Shown: positions 34,323-44,171, counted from the stretch's first letter. The stretch is 64,000 bases of DNA from Bacillota bacterium (GCA_023386315.1 JAEWJZ010000009.1:1-64000), one strand, 5' to 3'. Notes: generated from the letters alone by a model not told the origin. A program made the numbers and translations.

Positions 34323-36116
34323 TTAGGATTCTGCTTCTTCAGTCACTTTAATACCAAGATCTTCCAGCTGTCGTGGATCTACAGGAGCCGGCGCTTCTGA
34401 CATTAAGCAGGAGGCATCCTTTACCTTGGGGAATGCTATTACGTCGCGGATGCTGTCTGCTCCCACCATCAGCATGACGACTCGGTCAAGACCATAAGCA
34501 AGTCCTGCATGAGGAGGCACGCCGAAACGGAATGCATCCAAAAGGAAACCGAACTGTTCGTTTGCCTGCTCCTTGGTAAAGCCCAGTACCTCAAACATCT
34601 TGGACTGAATATCGCCCTGATGGATACGGACAGATCCTCCGCCCAGCTCCGTACCGTTTAGCACGATATCGTAAGCTTTTGCACGTACAGCGCCCGGATC
34701 GGTGTCGATCAGAGCCCAGTCTTCTTCCATCGGCATGGTAAATGGGTGGTGCATGGCTGTAAAGCGTCCCTGTTCCTCGGAATACTCAAGTAACGGGAAT
34801 TCTGTTACCCATAAGAATTTGAATTCATTTTTCTTCAAAAGCTCCAGCTGTCTTGCCAGTTCCAGACGAAGATTACCAAGTACATCAAAGACAACCTTAT
34901 CTCTGTCTGCCGCAAATAAAAGGAGATCTCCCGGCTGTCCATCCATGGCTTTCGCCAGTGTTTCAAGTTCTTCTTCTGACATAAATTTGGAGAAGGAACA
35001 TTTGTAGGTTCCGTCTTCATTCACTGCCAGATAAGCAAGTCCCTTTGCGCCGAAGCCCTTTGCATATTCCACAAGAGCATCGATCTTTTTCCTTGGCATG
35101 GCTGCCTGTCCCTTTGCATTAATACCGCGGACAGATCCGCCGTTTTCCAAAGCTCCCTTAAATACTGCAAACTCCGTATCCTTTACAACGTCCGATACAT
35201 TTTTTAGTTCCATTCCAAAACGCATATCCGGTTTATCGGAACCAAAACGGTCCATAGCCTCTCTCCACGTCATGCGTGTAATAGGCAGCTCAATATCAAA
35301 GTTGCAGATCTCCTTAAACAGCTTTTTAAGCAGTCTTTCATTCACTGCCAGCACATCTTCCACGTCTACAAAGGACAGCTCCATATCGATCTGTGTGAAT
35401 TCCGGCTGTCTGTCTGCACGTAAATCTTCATCACGGTAACACCTTGCCAGCTGGAAATAACGGTCATAACCGGAGCACATAAGAAGCTGCTTAAAGAGCT
35501 GGGGAGACTGGGGAAGCGCATAAAAGGAACCGGGATGGACACGGCTTGGCACCAGATAATCTCTTGCGCCTTCCGGTGTGCTCTTAATCAGTGTGGGAGT
35601 CTCAATCTCTAAAAATCCCTCTTCTGCCAGAAATGCTCTTGTTAATGTGGCAACCTGACTTCTGATCATGATATTTTTCTGAATGTCCGGTCTTCTTAAA
35701 TCCAGATAACGGTATTTTAATCTCAGTTCTTCTTTTGTCTTGCTGTTTTCCTCAACTGGGAAAGGAGGCGTTTCAGACTCGGAAAGAATACGCAGACCAT
35801 TTGCCCGGACTTCGATCGCACCGGTTGCCAGATTCTCGTTGACACCGCCTGCTCTGTTCTCCACAACACCGGTAACAGCAATAACAAACTCACTTCTCAG
35901 TTTCTCCGCTTTTGCAAAATTCTCCGCTCCGCAGTCGCTTTCTTCGAAGATAATCTGCAGAATACCGGAACGGTCTCTTAAATCAACGAAAATAATTCCG
36001 CCCTTGTTTCTGCTTTTCTGAACCCAGCCCATTACTGTGACTTCTTTTCCTGCACAGGCTGCTGTAACTTCCGTACATCTATGGGATCTTTTTAAACCCA
36101 ACATTGACTCTGCCAT
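34323..36116 (-). CDS. aspS: Aspartyl-tRNA synthetase
   Basis: A class II aminoacyl-tRNA synthetase, 597 residues, bacterial type. It has an N-terminal OB-fold anticodon domain (VTVMGWVQKSRNKGGIIFVDLRDR), catalytic motif 2 (FQLARCYRDEDLRADRQPEFTQ), the bacterial GAD insertion domain (about 300-420) and motif 3 (GLAYGLDRVVMLMVG). It charges tRNA-Asp. The discriminating or non-discriminating nature is not determined here. It follows hisS by 9 bp with a good ribosome site, as the last gene of the operon. Confidence 0.98.
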   Translation of the reverse strand: MAESMLGLKRSHRCTEVTAACAGKEVTVMGWVQKSRNKGGIIFVDLRDRSGILQIIFEESDCGAENFAKAEKLRSEFVIAVTGVVENRAGGVNENLATGAIEVRANGLRILSESETPPFPVEENSKTKEELRLKYRYLDLRRPDIQKNIMIRSQVATLTRAFLAEEGFLEIETPTLIKSTPEGARDYLVPSRVHPGSFYALPQSPQLFKQLLMCSGYDRYFQLARCYRDEDLRADRQPEFTQIDMELSFVDVEDVLAVNERLLKKLFKEICNFDIELPITRMTWREAMDRFGSDKPDMRFGMELKNVSDVVKDTEFAVFKGALENGGSVRGINAKGQAAMPRKKIDALVEYAKGFGAKGLAYLAVNEDGTYKCSFSKFMSEEELETLAKAMDGQPGDLLLFAADRDKVVFDVLGNLRLELARQLELLKKNEFKFLWVTEFPLLEYSEEQGRFTAMHHPFTMPMEEDWALIDTDPGAVRAKAYDIVLNGTELGGGSVRIHQGDIQSKMFEVLGFTKEQANEQFGFLLDAFRFGVPPHAGLAYGLDRVVMLMVGADSIRDVIAFPKVKDASCLMSEAPAPVDPRQLEDLGIKVTEEAES

Positions 36117-36125
36117 AATTTCCTC

Positions 36126-37394
36126 CTAAAATGTTTCCTTCAGTGCTTCTTTATAAAATTCCTTAAACTGGGTATATCCTTCTTTCTGAAGGCTTTCCTT
36201 TTGGAACTTTTTATTTTTATTCATCTGGGATACCAGTACTGTCTTGCCCTTGGCACGTTCACTCATGGCCTCTTTCACTGCCTCATTCATGACCGCATCG
36301 CTCACTCCCTTTTCAATCAGGAATACAAGCCTCTCCTCACTTCCCGGTACAGTAAAGCCCTCTTCCATGAGAATGGTGATAATCCGCTCAAAACCAATGG
36401 AAAAACCGCATGCAGGCGTATCCATTCCGGTAAATTTGCCGATCATCTTATCATAACGGCCGCCTCCGCCGACGGAACCTGGGAAACCTTCTACCAGAAT
36501 CTCAAAGATGGTTCCTGTGTAGTAGGACATTCCGCGTACCAGGGTGGGGTCGAATTCGATCTTAAACTGGCTGGTGGTAATCTCGCTTACACTGTCAATG
36601 ATAGCCGCCAGATTCTCTGCCTGCTCCGGATCCATAGCATCTTTTAATACTTCCTTCAGACTTCTTACACCGGCTGCATCCCTGGTCACAGTCTCAAACA
36701 GGGATAAATATTTTTTAATATTCTCTTCCGGATAACCGGCTTCTTTTAACTCTCCTGCCACGCCATCCATGCCGATCTTGTCCATCTTATCCAGAATAAT
36801 AAAGACCTGATCGTAAGATTCTTCTGAGAATCCGCAGTGTGCTGCCATTCCCTTTAAAATGTTCCGGTCGTTGATTCTCACTGTATATCCTTTAAATCCC
36901 ACCTTTCCAAGCAGGGTGGTCGTCGCAAGAATCAGTTCGATCTCCGCCAGTCTGGTGGGATCTCCCAGGATATCAATGTCGCACTGGACGAACTGTCTGA
37001 AACGTCCTCTCTGAGGGCGGTCTGCTCTCCAGACGCTTCCCATCTGAAGGGATTTAAATGGGGTTGGAAGAACCGCCGCATTGTTAGAATAATATCTGGA
37101 AAGGGGAACGGTAAGATCGTAGCGCAGACCGCTGTCTACCAGATCATTCTCCATCTGCGCTGTTTCCAGATTCAGCTTTTCTCCACGCTTCATAATCTTG
37201 AAAATCAGCTTTTCATTGTCGCCGCCCTGCTTGCTGGTCAGGTTCTCGATGTGTTCCACGCAGGGAGTTTCAATTGAATTAAATCCAAATCCGCCGTATG
37301 TCTCCCGAATCTGGTTCATTACATATTCCCGCACCTGCATTTCAGCAGGAAGTATGTCCTTCATTCCGGTAACCGGTTTCTTTTTTAATGACAT
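36126..37394 (-). CDS. hisS: Histidyl-tRNA synthetase
   Basis: A class II synthetase, about 422 residues from the ATG at 37394, which has CGGAG 8 bases upstream. A GTG at 37403 is the alternative. PVTGMKDILP starts the protein, motif 2 is GSVWRADRPQRGRFRQFVQCDIDI, and the histidine-A motif region reads GMSYYTGTIFEI with VGGGGRYDKMIG. It ends in the anticodon-binding domain. It charges tRNA-His. It lies between hemZ (58 bp spacing) and aspS. No T-box leader is present upstream. Confidence 0.97.
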   Translation of the reverse strand: MSLKKKPVTGMKDILPAEMQVREYVMNQIRETYGGFGFNSIETPCVEHIENLTSKQGGDNEKLIFKIMKRGEKLNLETAQMENDLVDSGLRYDLTVPLSRYYSNNAAVLPTPFKSLQMGSVWRADRPQRGRFRQFVQCDIDILGDPTRLAEIELILATTTLLGKVGFKGYTVRINDRNILKGMAAHCGFSEESYDQVFIILDKMDKIGMDGVAGELKEAGYPEENIKKYLSLFETVTRDAAGVRSLKEVLKDAMDPEQAENLAAIIDSVSEITTSQFKIEFDPTLVRGMSYYTGTIFEILVEGFPGSVGGGGRYDKMIGKFTGMDTPACGFSIGFERIITILMEEGFTVPGSEERLVFLIEKGVSDAVMNEAVKEAMSERAKGKTVLVSQMNKNKKFQKESLQKEGYTQFKEFYKEALKETF

Positions 37395-37462
37395 TTTTTT
37401 CACTCCGTTTATTATTTTTTCTATCTTTCATGGAAATCGCAAATCATGCTTTCTATTTTAAA

Positions 37463-38917
37463 TTACATTTCTGATTTTGCAAGCATTTTTTCTTTTCTTT
37501 CAATCATTTCATCGATTCGGGTGATGTACTGTTCCACATCCTTGACATTTTCCACCCTCTCTAACCGATTCTCCGAAGGAAATACCACTTTCGTCGTAGT
37601 TCCCGCCCCGCAGGCTGCGATGGTCTGCTTTTCCTCCATAATCAGAATGTTGTAGATACAGGCTTTACCAGGAACCGAGTATCCCACATTCTCAAAGTTA
37701 CCGGCCATATTTTTCTGTCGGTAGAGATAATAGGGCTCCTGCCCCATGCTTCGGGCATAGGAAGCTGTTAAATCAATCATATCCTGAGTTCCCGTTATTT
37801 TTAGATCTCCGTACTGTTCCTTATACATGTTAAGACGTGCCGCCCGCTTAATCGCCAGAGTGTGAACCGTGATGCCGTCAGGTCCCAGAGACTTAATTTC
37901 CTCCATGGTCCTTCTCACATCTTCTAAATCTTCTCCAGGCAGTCCGATAATTAAATCCATATTGATATTATCAAATCCCAATGACCTGGCTGACCGGAAC
38001 CGGTCCTTTACCATCTCTACCGTGTGGCGGCGGCCGATTATCTTAAGTGTCTCTTCTTTCATTGTCTGGGGATTAATGGAAATACGTGTCACACCGTATT
38101 TCTTTAATACCATTAATTTCTCTTCTGTAATGCTGTCCGGCCTTCCCGCTTCCACGGTAAATTCCTTTACATTTGCAAAATCAAAGGTTTCCTTCAGCCT
38201 TTCCATCAGCTTTTCCAGATGTTTAGCACTGAGTGATGTGGGTGTTCCTCCTCCCACATACACCGTGTCCAGGATTTTTCCAGCCATTTTCCTGGCTGTA
38301 AACTCCATCTCTTTAAACAGGGCTTCCAGATAATCATCCATTCGCTTTTCCCACTGACTGATGGGAAATGATGTGAAAGAACAATACAGACAGGTGGTGG
38401 GGCAGAACGGAATTCCGATATAGAGGCTGTATCCATTTTCATAGTCAATGGAAGACAGAAGATTTAACTCTCTTTTTGCAATCTCAAGGCTTAAATCCAC
38501 TTTCCGATCACTGGTTAAATACGTCTTCTTCATATATCCGGAAACTTCATCTTCTTTGCTGCCGGAAAGAAGCTTCGTCATGGCTATTTTAACCGGACGG
38601 ATTCCGGTAAGGGTTCCCCAGGGAAGTTCCCTGCCAGTCAGTTCTCCTGCCATACCATAAAGCATCCGCTTGATTCTGTTTTTCGTTTCAAAGCGGTCCG
38701 AGAAGTCCGCCTCTGTTGTGGAGGTTTTCGTTATTCCATGTTCTTTGTCTTCAAGACTCAGCTGGAAGAAACTCTCTCCCGTCACTCCACGTACAAGAAG
38801 CCGGAATTCTTCATCCGGATTCTCCTCATGAAGAAACCGCTCTCCCGGATAAAATGCCATAAGCAGTTCCCTGATGTCCTGTTCAAAGGATTGATCATCT
38901 AATATTAATCCTATCAT
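37463..38917 (-). CDS. hemZ: HemZ-type oxygen-independent coproporphyrinogen III oxidase
   Basis: A radical SAM enzyme of 484 residues. The N-terminal 160 residues are a HemZ-specific extension. They are followed by the cluster motif GIPFCPTTCLYCSF (CxxxCxxC), YVGGGTPTSL (GGE position) and the HemN-like TVEAGRPDSI and RISINPQTM. HemZ proteins are listed as anaerobic coproporphyrinogen dehydrogenases, although many clostridia lack a full haem pathway, so the true role may differ. It lies 9 bp after a metallo-hydrolase gene and ahead of hisS, a conserved clostridial arrangement. Confidence 0.92.
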   Translation of the reverse strand: MIGLILDDQSFEQDIRELLMAFYPGERFLHEENPDEEFRLLVRGVTGESFFQLSLEDKEHGITKTSTTEADFSDRFETKNRIKRMLYGMAGELTGRELPWGTLTGIRPVKIAMTKLLSGSKEDEVSGYMKKTYLTSDRKVDLSLEIAKRELNLLSSIDYENGYSLYIGIPFCPTTCLYCSFTSFPISQWEKRMDDYLEALFKEMEFTARKMAGKILDTVYVGGGTPTSLSAKHLEKLMERLKETFDFANVKEFTVEAGRPDSITEEKLMVLKKYGVTRISINPQTMKEETLKIIGRRHTVEMVKDRFRSARSLGFDNINMDLIIGLPGEDLEDVRRTMEEIKSLGPDGITVHTLAIKRAARLNMYKEQYGDLKITGTQDMIDLTASYARSMGQEPYYLYRQKNMAGNFENVGYSVPGKACIYNILIMEEKQTIAACGAGTTTKVVFPSENRLERVENVKDVEQYITRIDEMIERKEKMLAKSEM

Positions 38918-38926
38918 TTTTATTCC

Positions 38927-39571
38927 CTATCCTCTGTGTGATGCCACCGGATTATACGATTTTTCATGACCGATGGTAGTTACGTCCCCGTGTCCCGGAT
39001 AAACCATGGTGTCACCGGGAAGAGGAAACAGCTTCTGCCGAATGGATTTTATGATCTTAAACTGGTCTCCGGTAGGCAGATCTGTACGTCCAAGGGATTC
39101 CAGAAACAGTGTGTCTCCGCTGATTAAAACATCTTCCTCTTTTATATAATAGCAGACACAGCCTTCCGTATGACCTGGAGTGGCTATCACATGAGCCAAA
39201 ATCCCTGCAGCTTCCAAAGTCTCCCCGTCAGTTACATACCGGTCTGCATCAAGAGAACAGGTTCTGCCCATGTTGGCGGAAAGATTCACAGACGGATCTG
39301 TAAGCAGCATCTTTTCCCTTTCTCCGGCACAGACAACTACCTCCGGAAATGCCTGTTTGATTTCCTTAACCGCCATAATATGGTCAAAATGACCATGAGT
39401 TAATAAAATAACTTCCGGTGTAACAGAAAGCTTCCTGCACTGATCCAGGATATATGCCCCCTCATCGCCGGGATCCACAATGATCGCCTTGTTTAAATGT
39501 TCCCGGAAAATAATATAACAGTTGGTTCCAATCTGCCCTACCGGGTATGTTTTAATTCTGAAATCGCTCAT
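38927..39571 (-). CDS. MBL-fold metallo-hydrolase (glyoxalase II-like)
   Basis: The product is 214 residues. The zinc motif is LLTHGHFDHI (HxHxDH), with later ligands in ATPGHTEGCVCYY, LISGDTLF and VYPGHGDVTTI. It has the compact form of hydroxyacylglutathione hydrolase-like enzymes (YcbL/YqgX type) common in Firmicutes between relA and hemZ. It probably hydrolyses a thioester. In an organism without glutathione the substrate is unknown. It is cytoplasmic, with short spacing to hemZ (9 bp). Confidence 0.92.
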   Translation of the reverse strand: MSDFRIKTYPVGQIGTNCYIIFREHLNKAIIVDPGDEGAYILDQCRKLSVTPEVILLTHGHFDHIMAVKEIKQAFPEVVVCAGEREKMLLTDPSVNLSANMGRTCSLDADRYVTDGETLEAAGILAHVIATPGHTEGCVCYYIKEEDVLISGDTLFLESLGRTDLPTGDQFKIIKSIRQKLFPLPGDTMVYPGHGDVTTIGHEKSYNPVASHRG

Positions 39572-39612
39572 TTTCTTATCTCCTGTTTCAATCGTTCATT
39601 CTAATCTGACAG

Positions 39613-40686
39613 TTAAATGGTAAATACCGGAATATCCGTCCCATACAAAAGTTTTGCCTGATAATAATCTGCATACTCCATAAAAAGAATATTGTCTTCA
39701 CTCCTTGTGGTGACAAAATAATCGGCTGCTGCAAACAGACATCTTACATCATCTTCCATTGTGCCCAATTTCAACATAATCTCTTTACCGCCTGCTTTAA
39801 GGTTCTTAAGAACTCCCGACACTTCCCGGTATCCTTCTTCACCGGCAGACGGACTGATATAAATAAAAAGCCTTGTATCGTCAGAATCTGAAGCCGCATA
39901 TTCCGTTAAAATTCTCTTCCATAGGGAAAATGGTCTGAAAAGATCTGCAATAAGAAGAATCGTCTTCCTGTCAGTTGAGGGAATCACCGGTTCTACATCT
40001 TCCCACTCTTCTCTCCGGTCAAACTTTTCTATAAAAACTTCCACAGGCAGCAAAAACTCTTTTTGATTTTCAACCAGCTTTTCCTCCGGCCAGTTCCACC
40101 AGCTAATCCGGTTGAAAGCCTTTCTCTGCTCCTCATCAAACCGGTAACCGATGATTTTAGCCGGATTGCCTGCTGCCATGGCATAGGGAGGAACTGATTT
40201 TGTTACCACGCTCTCCGCCCCGATCACAGCGCCATTATGGATGGCAGCACCGCTCATAATCGTTGCTCCATTGCCGATCCATACATCATTTCCAATCAGC
40301 ACGGAGCCTTTTCTTCTGGTCCTTTCAGGAACCGTCATCGTCATAAAAGACGGGCTTCCCTGAAAAATGGATTTGTAATTATGATTTAAATTTACAAGAA
40401 ATGTAATTTTATCAGCGAGTGCGCAGTACTTCCCGATCTGTATACAGTGAACACCCTCCGCAACGTTAAAGTTTAATCCTGACTGTATTTCCGCTCCCAC
40501 GATATAGCTGTCTTTATCGATCTGCATAAAGGGAAAACGATCCTCTGAGCCTGTAACAGGCATGGTAAGTCTGGTTAAGCTTTTCACTGTCTGTGGAAGA
40601 TATTTTACAGGATATACCACGATCCACAACACCTTTCCGATAAAAAAGAGAAAAACTGCGTTATCCCGCAGTCCTCTCAATGTCAA
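39613..40686 (-). CDS. CatB-like hexapeptide acetyltransferase with a second C-terminal domain
   Basis: The product is up to 357 residues. Residues about 60-205 form a left-handed beta-helix acetyltransferase of the CatB/Vat type (GKYCALADKITFLVNLNHNY region, VLIGNDVWIGNGATIMSG, GAVIGAESVVTKSVPPYAMAAGNPAKII). Residues about 240-357 form a distinct Rossmann-like domain (TILLIADLFRPFSLWKRI; ADYFVTTRSEDNILFME) reminiscent of a GT-B C-terminal half. The start is uncertain: the ORF opens at a TTG (40686) inside the relA 3' end with only a weak AAGGTG site, and later TTG/GTG codons are possible. Its place inside the relA-hemZ operon is unusual. The function is unknown, probably sugar O-acetylation. 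Confidence 0.72.
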   Translation of the reverse strand: MTLRGLRDNAVFLFFIGKVLWIVVYPVKYLPQTVKSLTRLTMPVTGSEDRFPFMQIDKDSYIVGAEIQSGLNFNVAEGVHCIQIGKYCALADKITFLVNLNHNYKSIFQGSPSFMTMTVPERTRRKGSVLIGNDVWIGNGATIMSGAAIHNGAVIGAESVVTKSVPPYAMAAGNPAKIIGYRFDEEQRKAFNRISWWNWPEEKLVENQKEFLLPVEVFIEKFDRREEWEDVEPVIPSTDRKTILLIADLFRPFSLWKRILTEYAASDSDDTRLFIYISPSAGEEGYREVSGVLKNLKAGGKEIMLKLGTMEDDVRCLFAAADYFVTTRSEDNILFMEYADYYQAKLLYGTDIPVFTI

Positions 40687-42985
40687 TTACACCTTCGATT
40701 TGTCTCAGTTTATCAACCAGTTTTCCAAGCTCTTCCACTCCATGTGTCTCAAAGGTCATGGTAATGGTAGCTTTCCCCTGTTTGTTGGTTCTGGAATTCA
40801 TGGAAGTGATATCAATCTGCCTCTCAGTAAATACCTTGGAAATGTCAACAAACATACCGATCCTGTTATTGGCAAAAATTTTGATTTCCGTAGAATAACG
40901 TTCTTTTGTGCTGTCGCCTTCCGACTCCTGCCACTCTGCATCGATTAAGCGGTTTCTCTCATCTTCCGGCAGATTTAAAACATTGACACAGTCTGTTCTG
41001 TGAATGGAAATGCCTCTTCCCCTTGTTACAAATCCCACAATCTCGTCACCCGGTACCGGAGAACAGCATTTGGAGAAACGAACTGCGAGATCGTGAATTC
41101 CCTTTACAACGATTCCGCTACCGGAACGTCTCTTAATAGGCAGTCTGCTGCCCATATCCTCAATGTCATTTAATATGGTGGTGTCGGTTACGTCCTTCTT
41201 TAATTTCTTATCCTTTTCATCCACCATCTTATTGATGACCTGGCCTTCTTTTAAACCGCCGTGGCCGATGGAGGCAAGCACAGAATCCCAGTCGCGGAAG
41301 GCATAGCGTTTCATAACCTTTCCCTGATATTCCGGCTTATTGATCTCAGAATAATTAATTCCTTTGGCCTTACAGTAGCGGTCCACCATCTCCTTGCCCC
41401 GGAGAATATTGTCTTCTTTCAGCTCTGTCTTAAACCATTGGTTAATCTTATTTTTTGCCTGGGTGCTTTTGACCACATTCAGCCAGTCACGGCTGGGGCC
41501 TTTGCTGTTCTGTGAGGTGATGATCTCCACCTGGTCGCCGTTTTCAATGACATACTCAATGTTCACCAGCTTGCCATTGACTCTGGCACCCACCATCTTG
41601 TTTCCAACTGCACTGTGTATGGAGTATGCAAAATCAATGGGAGTGGAACCGCTGGGAAGATTCTTTACATCCCCTGATGGAGTAAAGCAGTAAACACTGT
41701 CGGAGAACAAGTCTAAGTCACCCTTAACCATGTTTAAGAATTCCTTGTTGTCGGACATGTCCTTCTGCCATTCTAAAATCTGACGGAGCCAGCTTAGCTT
41801 CTCCTGCTCTTTGCCGGCAGCAACCTGACCGCTTCCGCTTTCTTTATACTTCCAGTGTGCAGCAATTCCGTATTCTGCAGTACGGTGCATCTCATACGTA
41901 CGAATCTGAATCTCAAAGGGCTGACCGTTGTTGCCGATCAGCGTTGTATGAAGAGACTGATACATGTTGGGCTTTGGCATGGCGATATAATCCTTGAAAC
42001 GCCCCGGAATAGGCTTATACAGTTCATGTATCACACCAAGGGCAGCATAACAGTCTTTTACATTGTCAACAATAATGCGCACTGCAAACAAGTCATAGAT
42101 CTGATCCAGTGTTTTATTCTGGTTGACCATTTTTTTATAGATGCTGAAGAAATGTTTGACACGTCCGTCCACTCTTGCTTCAATTCCAGCTTCCTTTAAA
42201 TGTTCCTCCACCTCATCAACAATGCTCTTTACAAAGTATTCCCTGGCATCTTTTTTTAGTGATATTTTTTCGGCCAGCTCATAATAGGTGTCCGGCTCTA
42301 AGTATTTTAAAGACAGATCGTCAAGCTCAATCTTGATTTTGGAAATACCAAGGCGGTGGGCGATGGGAGCATAAATCTCCATGGTCTCCTTGGCCTTTTC
42401 CTTTTGCTTTTCAGGTCTCATATACTGAAGCGTCCGCATATTGTGAAGGCGATCCGACAACTTAATAATAATGACGCGGATGTCCTTCGCCATCGCTAAG
42501 AACATCTTTCTTAAGTTCTCTGCCTGAATCTCCATCTTATCCATAGACCAGGAAATCTGGGTCAGCTTAGTGACTCCGTCAACCAGAAGAGCCACCTCTT
42601 CCCCGAATTCCGCCTTCAGTTCATCTAAGGACATAATGGTATCCTCTACCACATCATGGAGGATCCCAGCGGCTATGGTCTCTTTATCCATCTCTAAGTC
42701 AGCCAGAATAATGGCAACACAAAGAGGATGAATGATGTAGGGCTCTCCGGATTTGCGTACCTGGTCCTTATGGGCTTCAGCCGCGATATGATAGGCTTTT
42801 TCTATCATGGAAATATCATCGGAGGGATGATATCTCTTTATGCTCGCAACCAGTTCTTCATAAAGTGCTTGCGGACTTGTAAAATCAGCAGGCGCCTCCA
42901 GATCAATGTCTACTTTCTTCATTTCTTTATGCTCTTTATCATATTCAGTCAACTTGTGTTTCTCCATCATTGGATTATCTGCCAT
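40661..42985 (-). CDS. relA: Bifunctional (p)ppGpp synthetase/hydrolase
   Basis: The product is 774 residues, the long RSH type. The order is HD hydrolase domain (HPLCVAIILADLEMD, ILHDVVEDT, RLHNMRTLQ, so hydrolase residues are intact), synthetase domain (DLFAVRIIV, YQSLHTTLIG), TGS (VYCFTPSGDVKNLPSGSTPIDFAY), a zinc-finger/helical region (CCSPVPGDEIVGFVTRGRG) and C-terminal ACT (FANNRIGMFVDISKVF). It makes and degrades the stringent-response alarmone. AAGGTG lies 7 bases before the ATG. A promoter at 43046-43074 lies inside the end of ada. Confidence 0.97.
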   Translation of the reverse strand: MADNPMMEKHKLTEYDKEHKEMKKVDIDLEAPADFTSPQALYEELVASIKRYHPSDDISMIEKAYHIAAEAHKDQVRKSGEPYIIHPLCVAIILADLEMDKETIAAGILHDVVEDTIMSLDELKAEFGEEVALLVDGVTKLTQISWSMDKMEIQAENLRKMFLAMAKDIRVIIIKLSDRLHNMRTLQYMRPEKQKEKAKETMEIYAPIAHRLGISKIKIELDDLSLKYLEPDTYYELAEKISLKKDAREYFVKSIVDEVEEHLKEAGIEARVDGRVKHFFSIYKKMVNQNKTLDQIYDLFAVRIIVDNVKDCYAALGVIHELYKPIPGRFKDYIAMPKPNMYQSLHTTLIGNNGQPFEIQIRTYEMHRTAEYGIAAHWKYKESGSGQVAAGKEQEKLSWLRQILEWQKDMSDNKEFLNMVKGDLDLFSDSVYCFTPSGDVKNLPSGSTPIDFAYSIHSAVGNKMVGARVNGKLVNIEYVIENGDQVEIITSQNSKGPSRDWLNVVKSTQAKNKINQWFKTELKEDNILRGKEMVDRYCKAKGINYSEINKPEYQGKVMKRYAFRDWDSVLASIGHGGLKEGQVINKMVDEKDKKLKKDVTDTTILNDIEDMGSRLPIKRRSGSGIVVKGIHDLAVRFSKCCSPVPGDEIVGFVTRGRGISIHRTDCVNVLNLPEDERNRLIDAEWQESEGDSTKERYSTEIKIFANNRIGMFVDISKVFTERQIDITSMNSRTNKQGKATITMTFETHGVEELGKLVDKLRQIEGVIDIERTAG

Positions 42986-43039
42986 ATGCCGTCACCTTTT
43001 TGTAACATTCCTGTTTTCACCGATTTTTAAACGTAGTTA

Positions 43040-44032
43040 TCATACATTATACGTATTATTGTCGAAAAAAGCAATTATTTTTTCTTTCTCTTCTGCTCCC
43101 ATAAACGCGGCTTCCAGCGCATAGCGGTTCATCTGCCTTAAGTCTGCTTCCGTAAATCCCATATGCTTCTGAATCAGCTCCGCCTCTTTTTCCAGAGTCG
43201 TATCCGATACCGTCATGTTGTCCGTATTATAGGTTACCGGAATTCCATAGTCATAAAACGCTTTTAACGGATGCTTTTCAATGGAGGGAACCGCTTTCGT
43301 CTGAAGGTTGCTGATCACACACATCTCTAAGGTAACTTTTTCCTTTTTTAAGAGGTCCATACAGGACTGGGACTGAATTGCCGCACAGCCGTGTCCGATT
43401 CTCTTTGCTCCATAGGATACGGCTTTTATTATATTCTCACAGTCTCCGCATTCTCCTGCATGTATGGTAAATGGAACATTCTTCTGCCCGGCTTTTTTAA
43501 AGAGAGGTTCAAAATGAGCCATGGGGACAAGGCCTTCCGGTCCTGCGATATCAACACCCACAACGCCCTTGCCAAGATAGGAAGAAGCCAGCTCAAAGGT
43601 CTCCTCATTTTCCTTATCCGATCCATTTACCATAGCGCACAGCAGAAGCCCTGCTTTCAGTGCGGTGCCTTCCATTCCTTTATTCATTCCCTTTATAACG
43701 GCTTCCAAAACCTTTTCTTTCGAAAGTCCTTTTCTCATATGAAGCTGAGGTGCAAAACGGATTTCACTGTAAATAAGTCCCTGGTCAGCAAGTCGTCTGG
43801 TTAAATCCTCACATGCCAGTGTAAGAGCTTCTTCTGTCTGCAGAAGCTGCCCTGGTAAATCGAAACATTTCAGATAATCCACAAGGCTTTCACAGTTTTC
43901 CCCCACTGAAACACTGTCCTTTATATCCTGTCCTTCAAAATCATATCCGATCTGCGCTGATAATAGCCTTACCACATCAATTGATAAGGACCCGTCAAGG
44001 TGCAGATGGAGGTCAGTTTCCGGTCGCTTCAT
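43040..44032 (-). CDS. add: Adenosine deaminase
   Basis: The start at 44032 (MKRPETDLHLHLDGSL) is set by GGAGGG about 8 bases upstream. The open frame runs further to 44338, but that part overlaps a terminator and has no family similarity. The product is 330 residues. Zinc and catalytic motifs are HLHLDGSL, TIHAGE (catalytic Glu), RIGHGCA and NTDNMTVS. It deaminates adenosine to inosine in purine salvage. It is cytoplasmic, and has its own promoter at 44062-44090. It pairs functionally with the secreted 5'-nucleotidase and with apt elsewhere in the window. Confidence 0.93.
   Translation of the reverse strand: MKRPETDLHLHLDGSLSIDVVRLLSAQIGYDFEGQDIKDSVSVGENCESLVDYLKCFDLPGQLLQTEEALTLACEDLTRRLADQGLIYSEIRFAPQLHMRKGLSKEKVLEAVIKGMNKGMEGTALKAGLLLCAMVNGSDKENEETFELASSYLGKGVVGVDIAGPEGLVPMAHFEPLFKKAGQKNVPFTIHAGECGDCENIIKAVSYGAKRIGHGCAAIQSQSCMDLLKKEKVTLEMCVISNLQTKAVPSIEKHPLKAFYDYGIPVTYNTDNMTVSDTTLEKEAELIQKHMGFTEADLRQMNRYALEAAFMGAEEKEKIIAFFDNNTYNV
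43046..43074 (-). promoter_or_regulatory. Sigma-A promoter ahead of relA
   Basis: TTGCTT (43069-43074), 17 bases, TATAAT (43046-43051) on the minus strand. It overlaps the 3' end of ada and gives a leader of about 55 bases. Confidence 0.55.
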
Positions 44033-44061
44033 AATTGATCCCTCCTTCATTCGATGGAAAC

Positions 44062-44090
44062 ATTCTACCATATAATAAGGAAAGCAACAA
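44062..44090 (-). promoter_or_regulatory. Sigma-A promoter of the adenosine deaminase gene
   Basis: TTGTTG (44085-44090), 17 bases, TAGAAT (44062-44067) on the minus strand, about 30 bp before the start codon. Confidence 0.6.
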
Positions 44091-44131
44091 TTATTTATTT
44101 TGGCATTGACGTTCTTTTCTGATGCAGGCAA

Positions 44132-44167
44132 AGAAAGAACTGTCCGAAATGCGGGACAGTTCTTTCT
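44132..44167 (-). terminator. Terminator after lsrF
   Basis: AGAAAGAACTGTCC / GGACAGTTCTTTCT is a 14 bp perfect stem with an 8-base loop, 4 bp past the lsrF stop codon. T-rich sequence follows on both strands, so it may act in both directions. Confidence 0.8.
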
Positions 44168-44171
44168 CTTT

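Noticed and set aside
37404..37462. T-box riboswitch before hisS-aspS
   Set aside because: The gap to hemZ is only 58 bp and has no specifier, T-box motif or terminator, and none is seen before hemZ either.
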